Notes under the pieces: generated by a model
The model's database searches: none
Seen by the model: only the letters and a program-made list of their open reading frames with translations
Told to the model about the DNA's origin: nothing
NCBI RefSeq assembly: GCF_905171775.1
Contig: NC_053501.1
Location: 11,872,844-11,936,843, forward strand
DNA length: 64,000 bases
Reading direction: 5' to 3'
DNA from: Rana temporaria
Taxonomy: Eukaryota; Chordata; Amphibia; Anura; Ranidae
Made by a program: the position numbers and the translations under genes
In this document: positions 31,077 to 41,020 of the stretch, piece by piece
Position numbering within the stretch: the stretch's first letter is position 1
How the letters are laid out: each line of letters begins with the position of its first letter

Positions 31077-31592
31077 ATCCATTACATCCAGCATATTTCC
31101 GACATCTACAGTATGCTGGTTTTTTTTTGTCGTACATACCGTTTTATTGTTATTTCCCCCCCGGCTTCGGGTTCTGGCTCCCGCGGGAGTGGGCGTTCCT
31201 ATTCAGAGGTTAGATGATTGACGTCTGGTGAAAAACTTCCCCTGGCGCATAAGGCGCGTCACCAGTTTTCCGTAAGTAGCTGACCTGCGAGTCGGCTTTA
31301 TACGGCGCCTGCGCCCGCCGTGTAGAGCTGACTGCGCAGGCGCCATATACAGCCGACTCGCAGGTTGGCTAGTTACGGAAAACTGGTGATGCGCCAGGGG
31401 AAGTTTTTCAACAGACGTCAATCATCTAACCTCTGAATAGGAACGCCCACTCCCGCGGGAGCCAGAACCCGGAAGCCGGGGGGAAAATAACAATAAAACG
31501 GTATGTACGGAAAAAAAAAACAGCATACTGTTGATGTCGGAAGTATGCTGGATGTCATGGTATATAGATGTTTTTTAGGGTGAATCTCCGCT
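31077..31592. mobile_element. fam-M large palindromic element copy, left end lost
   Basis: The arms pair over about 240 bases: CAGCATATTTCCGACATC with GATGTCGGAAGTATGCTG, GGCTCCCGCGGGAGTGGGCG with its complement, and GCGCCTGCGCCCGCC near the centre. It ends AGGGTGAATCTCCGCT before TTAA (31,593-31,596). The outer left arm is missing. Relatives are at 38,201 and 62,087. Confidence 0.75.
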
Positions 31593-31866
31593 TTAAGCCC
31601 TGATGAGGTGTGTTCTGGCCACTGAGATGACTTGGTTCTTTTGCATACCCATCTACTTATTTTTGTATTGGAATAAACTTGTCCCTTGACTTTAGACTCA
31701 TGGTATAAGTAAAGAGGAAGAACCCCCCAAGATTGGGACTTTTAAGGCAATACCAAGTATTGTATGAATGAAAATTTATTAACAAAATATACAAAATATT
31801 CAAAATTACAATGATAAAAACATGGATGATGTAAAAATACGTAGATGCCCACAAGGAAGTCCAGAG

Positions 31867-31911
31867 GTCCCAACGTGTTTTGGGACGCTGTTTGTCCCTT
31901 CGTCAGGGGCT
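31867..31911 (-). ncRNA. Hammerhead-ribozyme-like motif 2 (core G12 changed, stem II intact)
   Basis: On the minus strand: AGCCC, core CTGACGA, stem II GGGAC/GTCCC with loop AAACAGC, then AAAAC in place of GAAAC, then ACGTT. The invariant G12 is A, which should abolish catalysis, while stem II is perfect. Same family and position as motif 3. Confidence 0.65.
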
Positions 31912-32270
31912 GCCAGAGCGGGCAATCAGACAAGCCGGGGTCAGGAAACCAGAAGTCAGCGTAGTCAGGAGGAAAAATCAGGAACAGGACTCCAAAGGGA
32001 AGTGAAAATAAAGAAGAAAACAAGGTTCCTCTCCAGGAGTATTTTAGTCAGTGTTATACGAGGTGTCTGGATTTTGGGATGGCCATTTCTACATATGAAA
32101 GGGTCCCTGCAGTTCCTTTGGTTTGTTATGCAACTAAATCAATTTGAATTGGAAGCACTATACCATGAGTCTATTAATTAAAAGATGAACATCAACAAAG
32201 ACCTATATATCTGCCAACATCCCTAGGGTCAAAGTAAAGAGGAAGAACCCCCCAAGATTGTGACTTTTAA

Positions 32271-33474
32271 CCACTTGAGATCCGAGGACGTCCATGGACG
32301 TCCTCGGCTTTGTGCGGTGATATCTGAATGATGCTTGCAGCTACAGGCATCATTCAGATATCAACGTCTTCAGCTGGCGATTCTGTGCACATAAGAACGA
32401 TCATAGCGGCGGTTCCACCGCTTGATCGTTCTTATAGGCGGTGGGAGGGGACATCTCCCCCTCCCGCCGCCATCCGGTGCTTCTCCGGGGTCTCCCGTGC
32501 CATCGGGGGCCCGGAGAGCGAATTGGCTGGCGTTCGTTGGAAAAGCATAGAGATGACTGGCGACCAGATGGTCACCAGTCATCTCTATGACCGTCGGAGG
32601 TCCGGGCGCGACGTTATGACGTCACGCCCGGTACACGGAAGTAAACAAGGCCGCAATCGTGGCTGTTGGCATTAGATCGGTGAATTTTTTTCACCGATCT
32701 AATGCTTGTAAGCCTGGAGGAGAGATGTGGGGTCTTATTGACCCCACATGTCTCCATTAGGAGGACTTGTCACAGTGATTCCTATTACAAGGGATGTTTA
32801 CATTCCTTGTAATAGGAAATAAAAGTGATAAAAAAAAAAATATGTAAAATAAATTGTTAAAATTAAAAAATGAAGTAAAATAAAAATAAAATATATATAT
32901 ATTTTTTTAAAACGCCCCTGTCCGGTAGCTCGCGCTTAGAAGTGAACTTGCATGCAAGTCCCGCCCACATATGTAAACGCCCTTCAAACCCCACATGTGA
33001 GGTATCGTCGCGTGCATTAGAGCGTGTGCAACAATTCTAGTACTAGACCTCCTCTGTAACTCGAAAATAGTAACCTGTAAAAAAAATTAAAGTGTCACCT
33101 ATGGAGATATTTAAGTATTGAAGTTCGGCGCCATTCCATGAGTGCCTGCAATATTAAAGTGTGACATGTTAGGTATCTATTTACTCAGCGTAACATCATC
33201 TTTCACATTATACAAAAAAATTGGGCTAACTTTACTGTTTTGTTATTTTTTAATCCATGAAACCTTTTTTTTTCCCAAAAAAAGGGCATTTAAACATTTA
33301 TTGCGCAAATACCGTGTGAGAAAAAAAGTTACAATGTCCGCCATTTTATTCCCTAGGGTGTCTGCTAAAAAAAAATGTATATAATGTTTGGGGGTTCTGA
33401 TTAATTTTCTAGGGAAAAATTGAGATTTTTACATGAAGGAGAAAAGTGCCAAAATAGGCCCGGATGTCAAGTGG
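32271..33474 (+). mobile_element. Complete fam-H/L TTAA element with empty-site control in the window
   Basis: TTAA at 32,267-32,270 and 33,475-33,478, ends CCACTTGAGATCCGAGG and CCCGGATGTCAAGTGG. The parallel copy of the host at 31,735-31,750 reads GACTTTTAAGGCAATA without insert, so the target was a single TTAA. Inside are a GAGGACGTCCATGGACGTCC hairpin, CATTCCTTGTAATAGG and a fam-L-like ATTTTCTAGGGAAAAATTG. No open frame of transposase type. Confidence 0.93.
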
Positions 33475-33600
33475 TTAAGGCAATAACAAGTATTGTATGA
33501 ATGAAAATGTATTAACAAAATATACAAAATATACAAAATTACAATGACAAAAACATGGATGATGTAAAAATACGTAGATGCCCACAAGGAAGTCCAGAGG

Positions 33601-33644
33601 GTCCGACGCGTTTCGGGGCGCTGTTTGTCTCTTCGTCAGGGGCT
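33601..33644 (-). ncRNA. Hammerhead-ribozyme-like motif 3 (core intact, stem II eroded)
   Basis: On the minus strand: AGCCC, core CTGACGA, stem II GAGAC against GCCCC with loop AAACAGC, then GAAAC and GCGTC. All catalytic-core bases match the hammerhead consensus. Stem II has two mismatched pairs. ACGCGT gives the minimal palindromic stem III that would favour dimeric folding. Possibly still weakly active; only an assay could tell. Confidence 0.75.
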
Positions 33645-33659
33645 AGTATCCAGACCAGG

Positions 33660-34258
33660 GTCACACTGTACAATAAAATACAAAATCATATTAAACAAAC
33701 TATACATACCAATGTTAATCGTCAGCACAAAATGGTCAACAGAGACATAATCATCACACAGTATGTGTTCCTGTGTCCTAGTGGCGCAGGTTACACCTCC
33801 GTGCTGCTACCTCTGTGGATTTGTCGATCCAACCAGGAACTTTCATGATGATGTATTTGGGTATGATTTTCATACTGTGTGATGACAAACACAAAGGGAT
33901 TTCTTCTGAATAACAGAAGGTAGGAATCTGCAACAAAAGTTGGTATAATTCTTGCAATGTACATAGATCACCCAGGAGGGAATGTTTTTTTTTTTTTCTC
34001 AACAAAAGTGGAGTTACGCTTTAAGCTCAGGACACTGAAGAAGAACACTGTGTACACGCCCACATGTGTGTGGCTCTATACTCATGTGGGCTGCACAGGT
34101 AAGAAAAAGGAAATGAAGAGCTTTGAAGGGAACTGAAACTGGAGCATGCTCAGTAGATAACAACAGCTGGTCTACACAATCTCAAACTCCAGTGGGGAAA
34201 ATAAGCAGATTGGAGGGACAGTTGAAGGCAATTTTAACCAAGTATATTTCACTCAAAA
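33660..34258. other. Gene-free sequence beside the Penelope segment
   Basis: May include more of the same retroelement, but I cannot find a reverse-transcriptase or endonuclease motif in any frame. A T run lies at 33,987-34,000. Confidence 0.35.
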
Positions 34259-34659
34259 CAAAGGCCCGGATTCAGAGAGATCTGCCTATCTCTCGTTGGG
34301 CGTAATGTATCTCAGATACGGTACGCCGCCGTAAATTAGGGCGCAAGTTTCGTATTCAGAAAGAACTTGCGCCCTAAGTTACGGCGGCATAAGGTATGTG
34401 GTCCGGCGTAAGCCCGCCTAATTCAAATGTGGATGATGTGGGCGTGTTTTATTTAAATGTAGTGTGACCCCACGTATTTGACGTTTTTTTTACTAACGGC
34501 GCATGTGCCATTCGTGAAAGAATCCCATTGCGCATGCTCGAAATTACCCTGCAAATCATCAATGCTTTAGACGTGAACGTAACTTACGTACAGCCCTATT
34601 CGCGAACGACTTACGCAAACAACGTAAAATTTTCAAAATTCAACGACGTCCATACTTAA

Positions 34660-35089
34660 AGGGGTGTTCCAGCCTGTTTTTAAGTTTATTAAAAGTTTTA
34701 ATAAAAAGACACTTACCTGCTCCACGGTTCCAGCGATGCGCCGGCCGGGGGTCCGCTCCTCGCCCCCCCTCGCCGGCCAGCATCTTCATTCCTAGTGTGG
34801 GCACCCGGCAGTGACAGCTTTCGGCTTCACGGCCGGGCACCCACTGCGCATGCGCGAGCGGCGCGGCGCTGTCCCATTGGACAGGCGCTCGCCTACAGGG
34901 AGGGGCTGCAATAAAGCGATTAAGCTATTCGCCTTACCAGCCCCTCGGCGGAAGGAGGAAGTGGGACAGGAAGTCCCACTCCTCCTGAAGCCCCCCCCCC
35001 CCCCAAAAAAAAATTACATGCCAAATGTGGCATGTAAGGGGGCAAGGAGTGGGTTAAGCGGAAGTTCCATTTCTAGGTGGAACTCCGCT
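34660..35089. mobile_element. fam-M TTAA element copy 4, nested in fam-A
   Basis: TTAA lies at 34,656-34,659 and 35,090-35,093. Ends AGGGGTGTTCC and GGTGGAACTCCGCT. The TTAA it used is a conserved part of the fam-A centre (CCATACTTAACAT), visible uninterrupted in several other copies. Confidence 0.9.
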
Positions 35090-35237
35090 TTAACATAGGA
35101 TACTCCTCATATAGCAGGTGTAACTTTACGCCGGAAAAAGCCTAACGTAAACAACGTAAAAAAATGCGCCGGGCGGACGTACGTTTCTGAATCTGCGTAT
35201 CTACCTAATTTGCATATTCCTCGCGTAAATATACGGA

Positions 35238-35252
35238 AGCGCCACCTAGCGG
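35238..35252 (-). promoter_or_regulatory. CTCF-like core motif in fam-A copy 7
   Basis: The minus strand reads CCGCTAGGTGGCGCT, identical to copies 1 and 9 and one base from the CTCF core consensus. Confidence 0.45.
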
Positions 35253-35434
35253 CCAGCGTAAATATGCAGCCTAAGATACGACGGTGTAAGACACTTACGC
35301 CGGTCGGATCTTAGGGAAATCTATGCGTAACTGATTCTATGAATCAGTCGCATAAATACGACCCCGCGCACTCAGAGTTACGACGGCGTATCAGAAGATA
35401 CGCCGTCGTAACTGCTCTCTGAATCCGGGCCAGA

Positions 35435-36200
35435 TACTTTAGTGGCTTTGGGAGTATGCACACTTTCTTATAGCATGTAATAACAGTTTTTCGTAGTCTG
35501 GGTTTAATGAGACTTTAATAATAAACACATAATTACTATCAGTTAAAAATAAAAATGATGCCACTATATTTGTATCTATAAAAAATTTGCCCTGCTAGGC
35601 AACCCTATGATGATGTATTGCCCAATACCCTTTGTCATTCTTGTTTCCTTGACTATTTTGTTGATACTTTATGTTGTGTACCTTTCTTATACCATGATAA
35701 AATGAATAAACACGTATTGATATAAAAAAAAATGTTAAAATGCACTATAACATTGAAAATACATACCTTAAAAGTACTCACCGGTCAAATAGAAAACATG
35801 TACTTCAAATGTATGAAGGATCATAAATGTTTTTATTTGCATTTCAAAGATGTGTAGAACATGCAGCATAACATTCCGATAATTGTTTCTTGATGTGGGT
35901 GACAATTTCTGCTGTTTTTCCAATTAAAAATAAGGAAATTAAACCTGCTGTGACACTTGTATAAATTAATGTTACACTGTGATATCGGGGTGCCATTAGA
36001 CCGTGTCAAGTTTTGGACTACACTCCTCCTGACTACGTTCCACCAATGTAAACACCCTCAAAGAGGGAAGACAGCGCTTATAGTACACACACAATTATTA
36101 ACATTACCGAAAAAATAAATTATATAATTTGTATCAATTGTGAGCAAGAACACACTGAAATCACCCCAAGTTCAAATAGAGATAGTGCTTGGGGGCCACT
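35435..36200. other. Gene-free AT-rich sequence
   Basis: No shared repeat boxes and no coding frame. It may be old unique intergenic DNA. Confidence 0.35.
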
Positions 36201-36208
36201 CTATAGAC

Positions 36209-36834
36209 CAGGGGTGCCCAACCTTTTGAAGAACGAGCGCCACTTATAGGACTTGGTAACCGGCCGTGGGCCAAAATGAGCGGAGCTAGTGGATGGCAGC
36301 CCACTACTCTATAGAACCCACTCTACTCTTTTTTTTTTGCAGTTTGGAATGGAGGTAGGCATTTGTAAAGGGACACAAGCCCATTTACATCTGGAGGGGG
36401 AATGGAGGGTCCGATTGGGTCAGACTGACCATGTGAAAGGGGCCTAAGGCTGCTTTCACTCTGATGCTCTGTTTACCCACACCACAGTTCTCCTGTGGCT
36501 TTCCTGCAGGTTAGCTGCACTTTGTCATAGACTTCTAATAAATCCTGCAGGTGTGGTGCACTTTCAGAGAGCTCACCAAACTCGCAGGTAATAGAAGTCT
36601 ATGGCTTGGTACAGGTATCTTGCAGGTACACTGTTCTGCACCTGCGGATCAGTTTTTGAAAGCAGCCTAGTCACCACTGCAGAACAGATATGCCCATATA
36701 TACATTGTGATTTTAGTAATAAACTTACCTTAAGTAACAGTATTCTATTCTATCCCAGAGCAGGAGGTTGCGGGCCACATCATAGGGCTCCACGGGCCAC
36801 ATGTGGCCCCCACGCCTCTGGTTGGGCACCCCTG
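36209..36834. mobile_element. hAT (Charlie-like) non-autonomous element with 8-bp duplication
   Basis: Ends CAGGGGTGCCCAACC and GGTTGGGCACCCCTG are perfect inverted repeats. CTATAGAC is duplicated at 36,201-36,208 and 36,835-36,842. GCGGGCCACATCATAGGG and CACATGTGGCCC are typical of hAT-Charlie-type MITEs in vertebrates. A smaller MITE is nested inside. Confidence 0.93.
36448..36667. mobile_element. MITE with GGCTGCTTTCA ends, nested in hAT
   Basis: Ends GGCTGCTTTCACTCTGATG and TTTTTGAAAGCAGCC are inverted, flanked by TAA and TAG. The GGCTG ends and 3-bp flanks resemble fam-K. Inner arms AGACTTCTAATA / AATAGAAGTCT and CTGCAGGTGTGG / CACCTGCGG add foldback. Confidence 0.7.
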
Positions 36835-36900
36835 CTATAGACAATAATGGTGATGGCATCAATGCTAGTGACTTCACTCAAGTGTGCCTCAAGCAGCACA

Positions 36901-37783
36901 TGATCACCAATGTAAGGAGCATTCTTCCCACTGATCACCAATGTAAGGAACATTCTTCCCACTGATCACCAATGTAAGGAGTATTCTTCCCACTGATCAC
37001 CAATATAAGGAGCATTCTTCCCACTGATCACCAATGTAAGGAACATTCTTCCCACTGATCACCAATGTAAGGGACATTCTTCCCACTGATCACCAATGTA
37101 AGGAACATTCTTCTCACTGATCACCAATGTAAGGAACATTCTTCTCACTGATCACCAATGTAAGGGACATTCTTCTCACTGATCACCAATGTAAGGGACA
37201 TTCTTCCCACTGATCACCAATGTAAGGAACATTCTTCCCACTGATCACCAATGTAAGGAGTATTCTTCCCACTGATCACCAATGTAAGGAGCATTCTTCC
37301 CACTGATCACCAATGTAAGGAACATTCTTCCCACTGATCACCAATGTAAGGGACATTCTTCCCACTGATCACCAATGTAAGGAACATTCTTCCCACTGAT
37401 CACCAATGTAAGGAACATTCTTCTCACTGATCACCAATGTAAGGGACATTCTTCTCACTGATCACCAATGTAAGGGACATTCTTCCCACTGATCACCAAT
37501 GTAAGGAACATTCTTCCCACTGATCACCAATGTAATGAACATTCTTCCCACTGATCACCAATGTAAGGAACATTCTTCTCACTGATCACCAATGTAAGGA
37601 ACATTCTTCTCACTGATCACCAATGTAAGGGACATTCTTCCCACTGATCACCAATGTAAGGGACATTCTTCTCACTGATCACCAATGTAAGGGACATTCT
37701 TCTCACTGATCACCAATGTAAGGGACATTCTTACCACTGATCACCAATGTAAGGGACATTCTTACCACTGATCACCAATGTAA
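36901..37783 (+). repeat. 31-bp minisatellite, 28.5 copies, with 9-unit higher-order repeat
   Basis: The unit is TGATCACCAATGTAAGG plus A/G-variant ACATTCTTCCCAC. Variants (AGC, AAC, AGT, GAC after AAGG; CCC or CTC near the end) occur in the same order in units 2-10 and 11-19, apart from one CTC/CCC difference. That is a 279-bp higher-order repeat. No frame is coding. Confidence 0.95.
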
Positions 37784-37785
37784 AA

Positions 37786-38196
37786 TAATTCTACATCTTT
37801 CTCTGTCTGCATTTCCTTTTTATCCCATTTTTATTGTTACATTTATAATTATTGTTAAGAATAGTCTTGTTGCATAGAACAAGCATACTAATAATTGGAC
37901 AATATTTCAAGCTTTCTCCATGTTGGAAAAGATTGAGAAGGTTTTGATCCAGAAAAAGGTAACCTGAAATCCCCATATGCAAATGTTTCCAATCAAAAAG
38001 AAAAACAAAAGAAAACCTACTCTGACCCGCCTGAGGACAGTCAGATCAATTCCCTGGATCAAAAAAATGCTCTGTTAGCCTTTCGAAAAATCATTAACTC
38101 AAGTCTGTAAATATAAAATGCATTTGCAAGGGTTTTTTTTTTGTTTGTTTGTTTTAACATTACAGCTTGTAGATTAATTTTTGATTAAAATGAAAA
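37786..38196. other. Gene-free spacer
   Basis: AT-rich, no repeat family recognised. Confidence 0.3.
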
Positions 38197-38200
38197 TTAA

Positions 38201-38683
38201 AGCGGGAGTTCACCCGAAAAACAATTTTTAACATTAGATTGAGGCTCATTTTGTGAAGAGGAATCAGGTGTTTTTTTTAAATCAAAGCAGTACTTACCGT
38301 TTTAGAGAGCGATCTTCTCCGCCGCTTCCGGGTATGGGCTGCGGGACTGGGCATTCCTATTTGATTGACAGGCTTCCGACGGTCACATACATCGCGTCAC
38401 GAGTAGCCGAAAGAAGCCGAACGTCGGTGCGGCTCTATACGGCGCCTGCGCACCGACGTTCGGCTACTTTCGGAAAATCGTGACGCGATGTATGCGACCG
38501 TCGGAAGCCTGTCAATCAAATAGGAACGCCCAGTCCCGCAGCACATACCCGGAAGCGGCGGAGAAGATCTATCTCTAAAACGGTAAGTACTGCTTCGATT
38601 TAAAAAAAAAAACACCCGCTTCCCCTTGACAAAATGAGCCTCAATCTAATGTTAAAAATTTAGTTTTTGGGTGAACCTCCACT
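38201..38683. mobile_element. fam-M large palindromic element, complete
   Basis: TTAA at 38,197-38,200 and 38,684-38,687. Ends AGCGGGAGTTCACCC and GGGTGAACCTCCACT. The arms are about 240 bases each, nearly complementary, and include GCCGAACGTCGGTGCG and CTCCGCCGCTTCCGGG. The centre is TATACGGCGCCTGCGC. A whole-length hairpin is possible. Confidence 0.9.
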
Positions 38684-38689
38684 TTAAAG

Positions 38690-39425
38690 CTGACTTCCAG
38701 GTGTGGCATTTTTTACACGGTTACGTTGGTCCAATTTGGTTGAAAATAGGTATTTATACCATACTTGTGAGACCCCCATAGGAAGCTGGAAATCACTAGC
38801 ACAGCTCTACTACATTGATCCCCACTAGCTTAGGGGTCCAGTGGCAAGTGACTAAACTTCTGCATTACGAACACAGGATGACGCTCGCTTGGCTAGGGTG
38901 CTTTTCCGGGAACACTTTGCATTTTCTCATTGAATGGATGAGGTGCAAAGGCAGGGCAGTGATGTCATGATCTCAACTTCATCCAATCATAGAGCCCTTT
39001 GTATTTCTTGAGACAATGCAAAATGTTCTCTGAATGACAACTGTGCAGAGCAGCCAGCCTCCTGAGTTCACAGCAGTGGCGACCGGTGGACATTTTTTTC
39101 TGTGGGGGTGGCAAAGGGTATGCCACTGACACCCGGTCAGTCGGTGGGACGGTCGGTCGCACTTACACCATCGCGGCTTCCCATGCTCAACGGCAGCCTC
39201 CCGTTCCCCTGCTCTCCATTGGTCTCCACAGCAGCGGCTGTTTCCGTTTCCTCCCTCCTTATCAGCGGCCAATCAGGAGTCTTCTCTTTCGGCCAATCAG
39301 AAAACGGGTCTCACATCACTTCTGTTTGGCCAGATTGAGGATCAGTGTTACAACAGTGAATGTTAACTCGCTGTTGTAACACTCGAGTGGGCTCATGGTG
39401 CAATGCGCCATGAGCCACCCTATTT
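38690..39425. other. Gene-free stretch with possible hAT fragment and a short hairpin
   Basis: CAGTGGCGACCGGTGG at 39,075 resembles the end of a hAT MITE, but no matching right end is found. Two CGGCCAATCAG boxes lie at 39,266 and 39,290. GTGTTACAACAGTGA / TCGCTGTTGTAACAC forms a hairpin at about 39,346-39,382. Confidence 0.4.
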
Positions 39426-39429
39426 TGAA

Positions 39430-39620
39430 GCCCATCAGAGCCTATCAGGAACTTGTCTTTCATACAAACAGCAAAGAATTGTCGGCCAACAAACATGAAA
39501 CAACGCAGTTTTCAGCTATTTAGCGCCACCCTTTGGGCAACTTCTGCTAATGTTGTGTTATGGTGAGCATTGCTTCTAAACATGCGTGTTGGTACTTTAG
39601 AGTTTTGTCTGAAGAACTTG
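39430..39620 (-). mobile_element. fam-W MITE fragment (empty-site relative)
   Basis: Reverse complement of the fam-W host at 16,960-17,900: GTCGGCCAACAAACATG, GGGCAACTTCTGCTAATG and GGTGAGCATTGCTTC match across the point where fam-A sits in the other copy. Confidence 0.75.
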
Positions 39621-39815
39621 TGTACACACGATCGGAAAATTCATCAACACACATTTGTTGGCTGACAATTTTAAAGCATGCTATCCCACATTTGTCTGCG
39701 GAAAATCCGACAACAATTGTCCGATGGAGCGTACAAGCGGTCAGATTTTCCGACAACAGCCTGTCATCACACAATTCCCGTTGGATAATCCGATCTTGTG
39801 TATGAGGCTTTACAC
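39612..39815. mobile_element. fam-D-like MITE fragment
   Basis: GTGTACACACGATCGGAAAA and GATCTTGTGTATGAGGC are decayed inverted ends. Inner boxes GGAAAATCCGACAAC and CAGATTTTCCGACAAC match fam-D style. It is fused directly to fam-W. Confidence 0.6.
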
Positions 39816-39819
39816 TTAC

Positions 39820-40230
39820 CAACCATGTAACAGGGGTATATACTATGAAAGACCCTTCCCTGCCTCTCTGCTAATCTCTGCATCGCTATCCATCTCCTCT
39901 CAGTACACCTTTACATTCTAAATCCCCCTGCTAACCTTTGCACCTCAAATCCCCTCATCTCAGCTTAACTCCACATGCCCCTGCTCATCTTTGCACCCCA
40001 GCCCCCCTTCACATCCCCTCTCTGGTCATGTTTGCCCTCCAAACTATATTTATTCTCTTTCTACCTTTGGACACCCCCCCCCCATTCCCCACCCCATCCA
40101 CCTGCTCACATTTGCATTACAGGCTGATGGCAGGCTCATTGAATATGACTTTTCAAAAAAAGTTAACCTATCAGCATGTCTATATAGGGGGGATCAGTGA
40201 ATAGATGTTCACTGGGACCTCTCCCCTCTA
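39820..40230. other. Gene-free pyrimidine-rich stretch
   Basis: Rich in CCCTC and CCTTT motifs with a C run at 40,073-40,083. The proline/leucine-rich frame is compositional, not a gene. Confidence 0.35.
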
Positions 40231-40234
40231 TCCA

Positions 40235-40690
40235 GGGTGAGAGAGAGAGGGAGGGGGTGAGAGATGGAGGGTGAGAAAGAGAAGAAGATGGTGAGGGAGG
40301 GTGAGAGAGAGAAGGATGGGGTAAGAGAGGAATGGTGAGAGAGAGAAGGAGGGTGTGAGAGTGGGAGGGTGAGAGAGAGAAGGAGGGGGGTGAGGGAGGG
40401 AGGTGAGAGAGAGAAGAAGGGGGTGAGGGAGGGAGGGTGAGAGAGAGAAGGAGGGGGTGAGAGAGGGAGGGTGAGAGAGAGAAGGAGGGGGTGAGAGAGG
40501 GAGGGCGAGAGAGAGAAGGAGGGGGTGAGAGAGGGAGGGTGAGAGAGAGAAGAAGGGGGTGAGGGAGGGAGGGTGAGAGAGAGAAGGAGGGGGTGAGAGA
40601 GGGAGAGTGAGAGAGAGAAGAAGGGGGTGAGGTAGGGAGGGTGAGAGAGAGAAGGAGGGGGTGAGAGAGGGAGGGTGAGGAGAGAGAAAA
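40235..40690 (+). repeat. 34-bp polypurine minisatellite
   Basis: About 13 units of GAGAGAGGGAGGGTGAGAGA and AAGGAGGGGGT. Over roughly 455 bases the plus strand has only one C, near 40,506. Such mirror-like purine tracts can form triplex (H-DNA). The serine/proline/leucine frame on the minus strand is a by-product. Confidence 0.93.
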
Positions 40691-40691
40691 T

Positions 40692-41018
40692 TCGGAAATT
40701 CGCAAATCTGAAAACCCGAAAATTAAAAAATCTGATATAATAACTAACTAATAGAAACTTAACTATTACTAGCTATTAAATTATAGGTATTGGAATTTCC
40801 TTTCAAATTTGGCTGTTAGTGAACATAACAAATATGAATTTATCTGAAGTTACGAATCCAAAATAAAAAATGCCGCATCTAAATTAATGGAACATAAAAA
40901 ATGTCTAATAATATATAGCAATAATAATGAAAATATTTTATTGTAATTATTATTATTATTTTTATTTATTATTAATTTGTTCCTTTCCATTTGTTTAGAT
41001 GCCACAGGAAACAACCAC
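40692..41018. repeat. AT-rich repeat related to 8.7-9.8 kb
   Basis: GGTATTGGAATTTCCTTTC, TTGGCTGTTAGTGAACATAAC and GAAGTTACGAATCC recur here, at 41,260 and 41,620, and in reverse orientation at 8.9-9.7 kb. Confidence 0.65.
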
Positions 41019-41020
41019 TA

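Larger units (their letters stand above)
31708..33655 (-). mobile_element. Penelope-like terminal segment in two direct copies
   Basis: A block of about 200 bases occurs at 31,708-31,911 and again at 32,231-32,270 plus 33,475-33,646. Shared text runs from GTAAAGAGGAAGAACCCCCC through GCAATA.CAAGTATTGTATG to CTTCGTCAGGGGCT. Each copy carries a hammerhead-like motif on the minus strand. Direct terminal copies with hammerheads are a feature of Penelope-like retroelements. No reverse transcriptase is visible between them. The second copy is split by a TTAA element. Confidence 0.6.
34263..35431 (-). mobile_element. fam-A MITE copy 7, split by fam-M
   Basis: Ends GGCCCGGATTCAGAG and CTCTGAATCCGGGCC are a perfect inverted pair. 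Flanks AAA and AGA fit a mutated duplication. fam-M is inserted at 34,660-35,089; around it the fam-A text reads CCATACTTAA then CATAGGATAC. Confidence 0.88.

Noticed and set aside
36901..37783. Regular repeat that looks CRISPR-like at first sight
   Set aside because: Units are contiguous with no variable spacers, and the genome is eukaryotic. It is a minisatellite.
40163..40705. 180-residue serine/proline/leucine frame on the minus strand
   Set aside because: Low-complexity product of the polypurine minisatellite.
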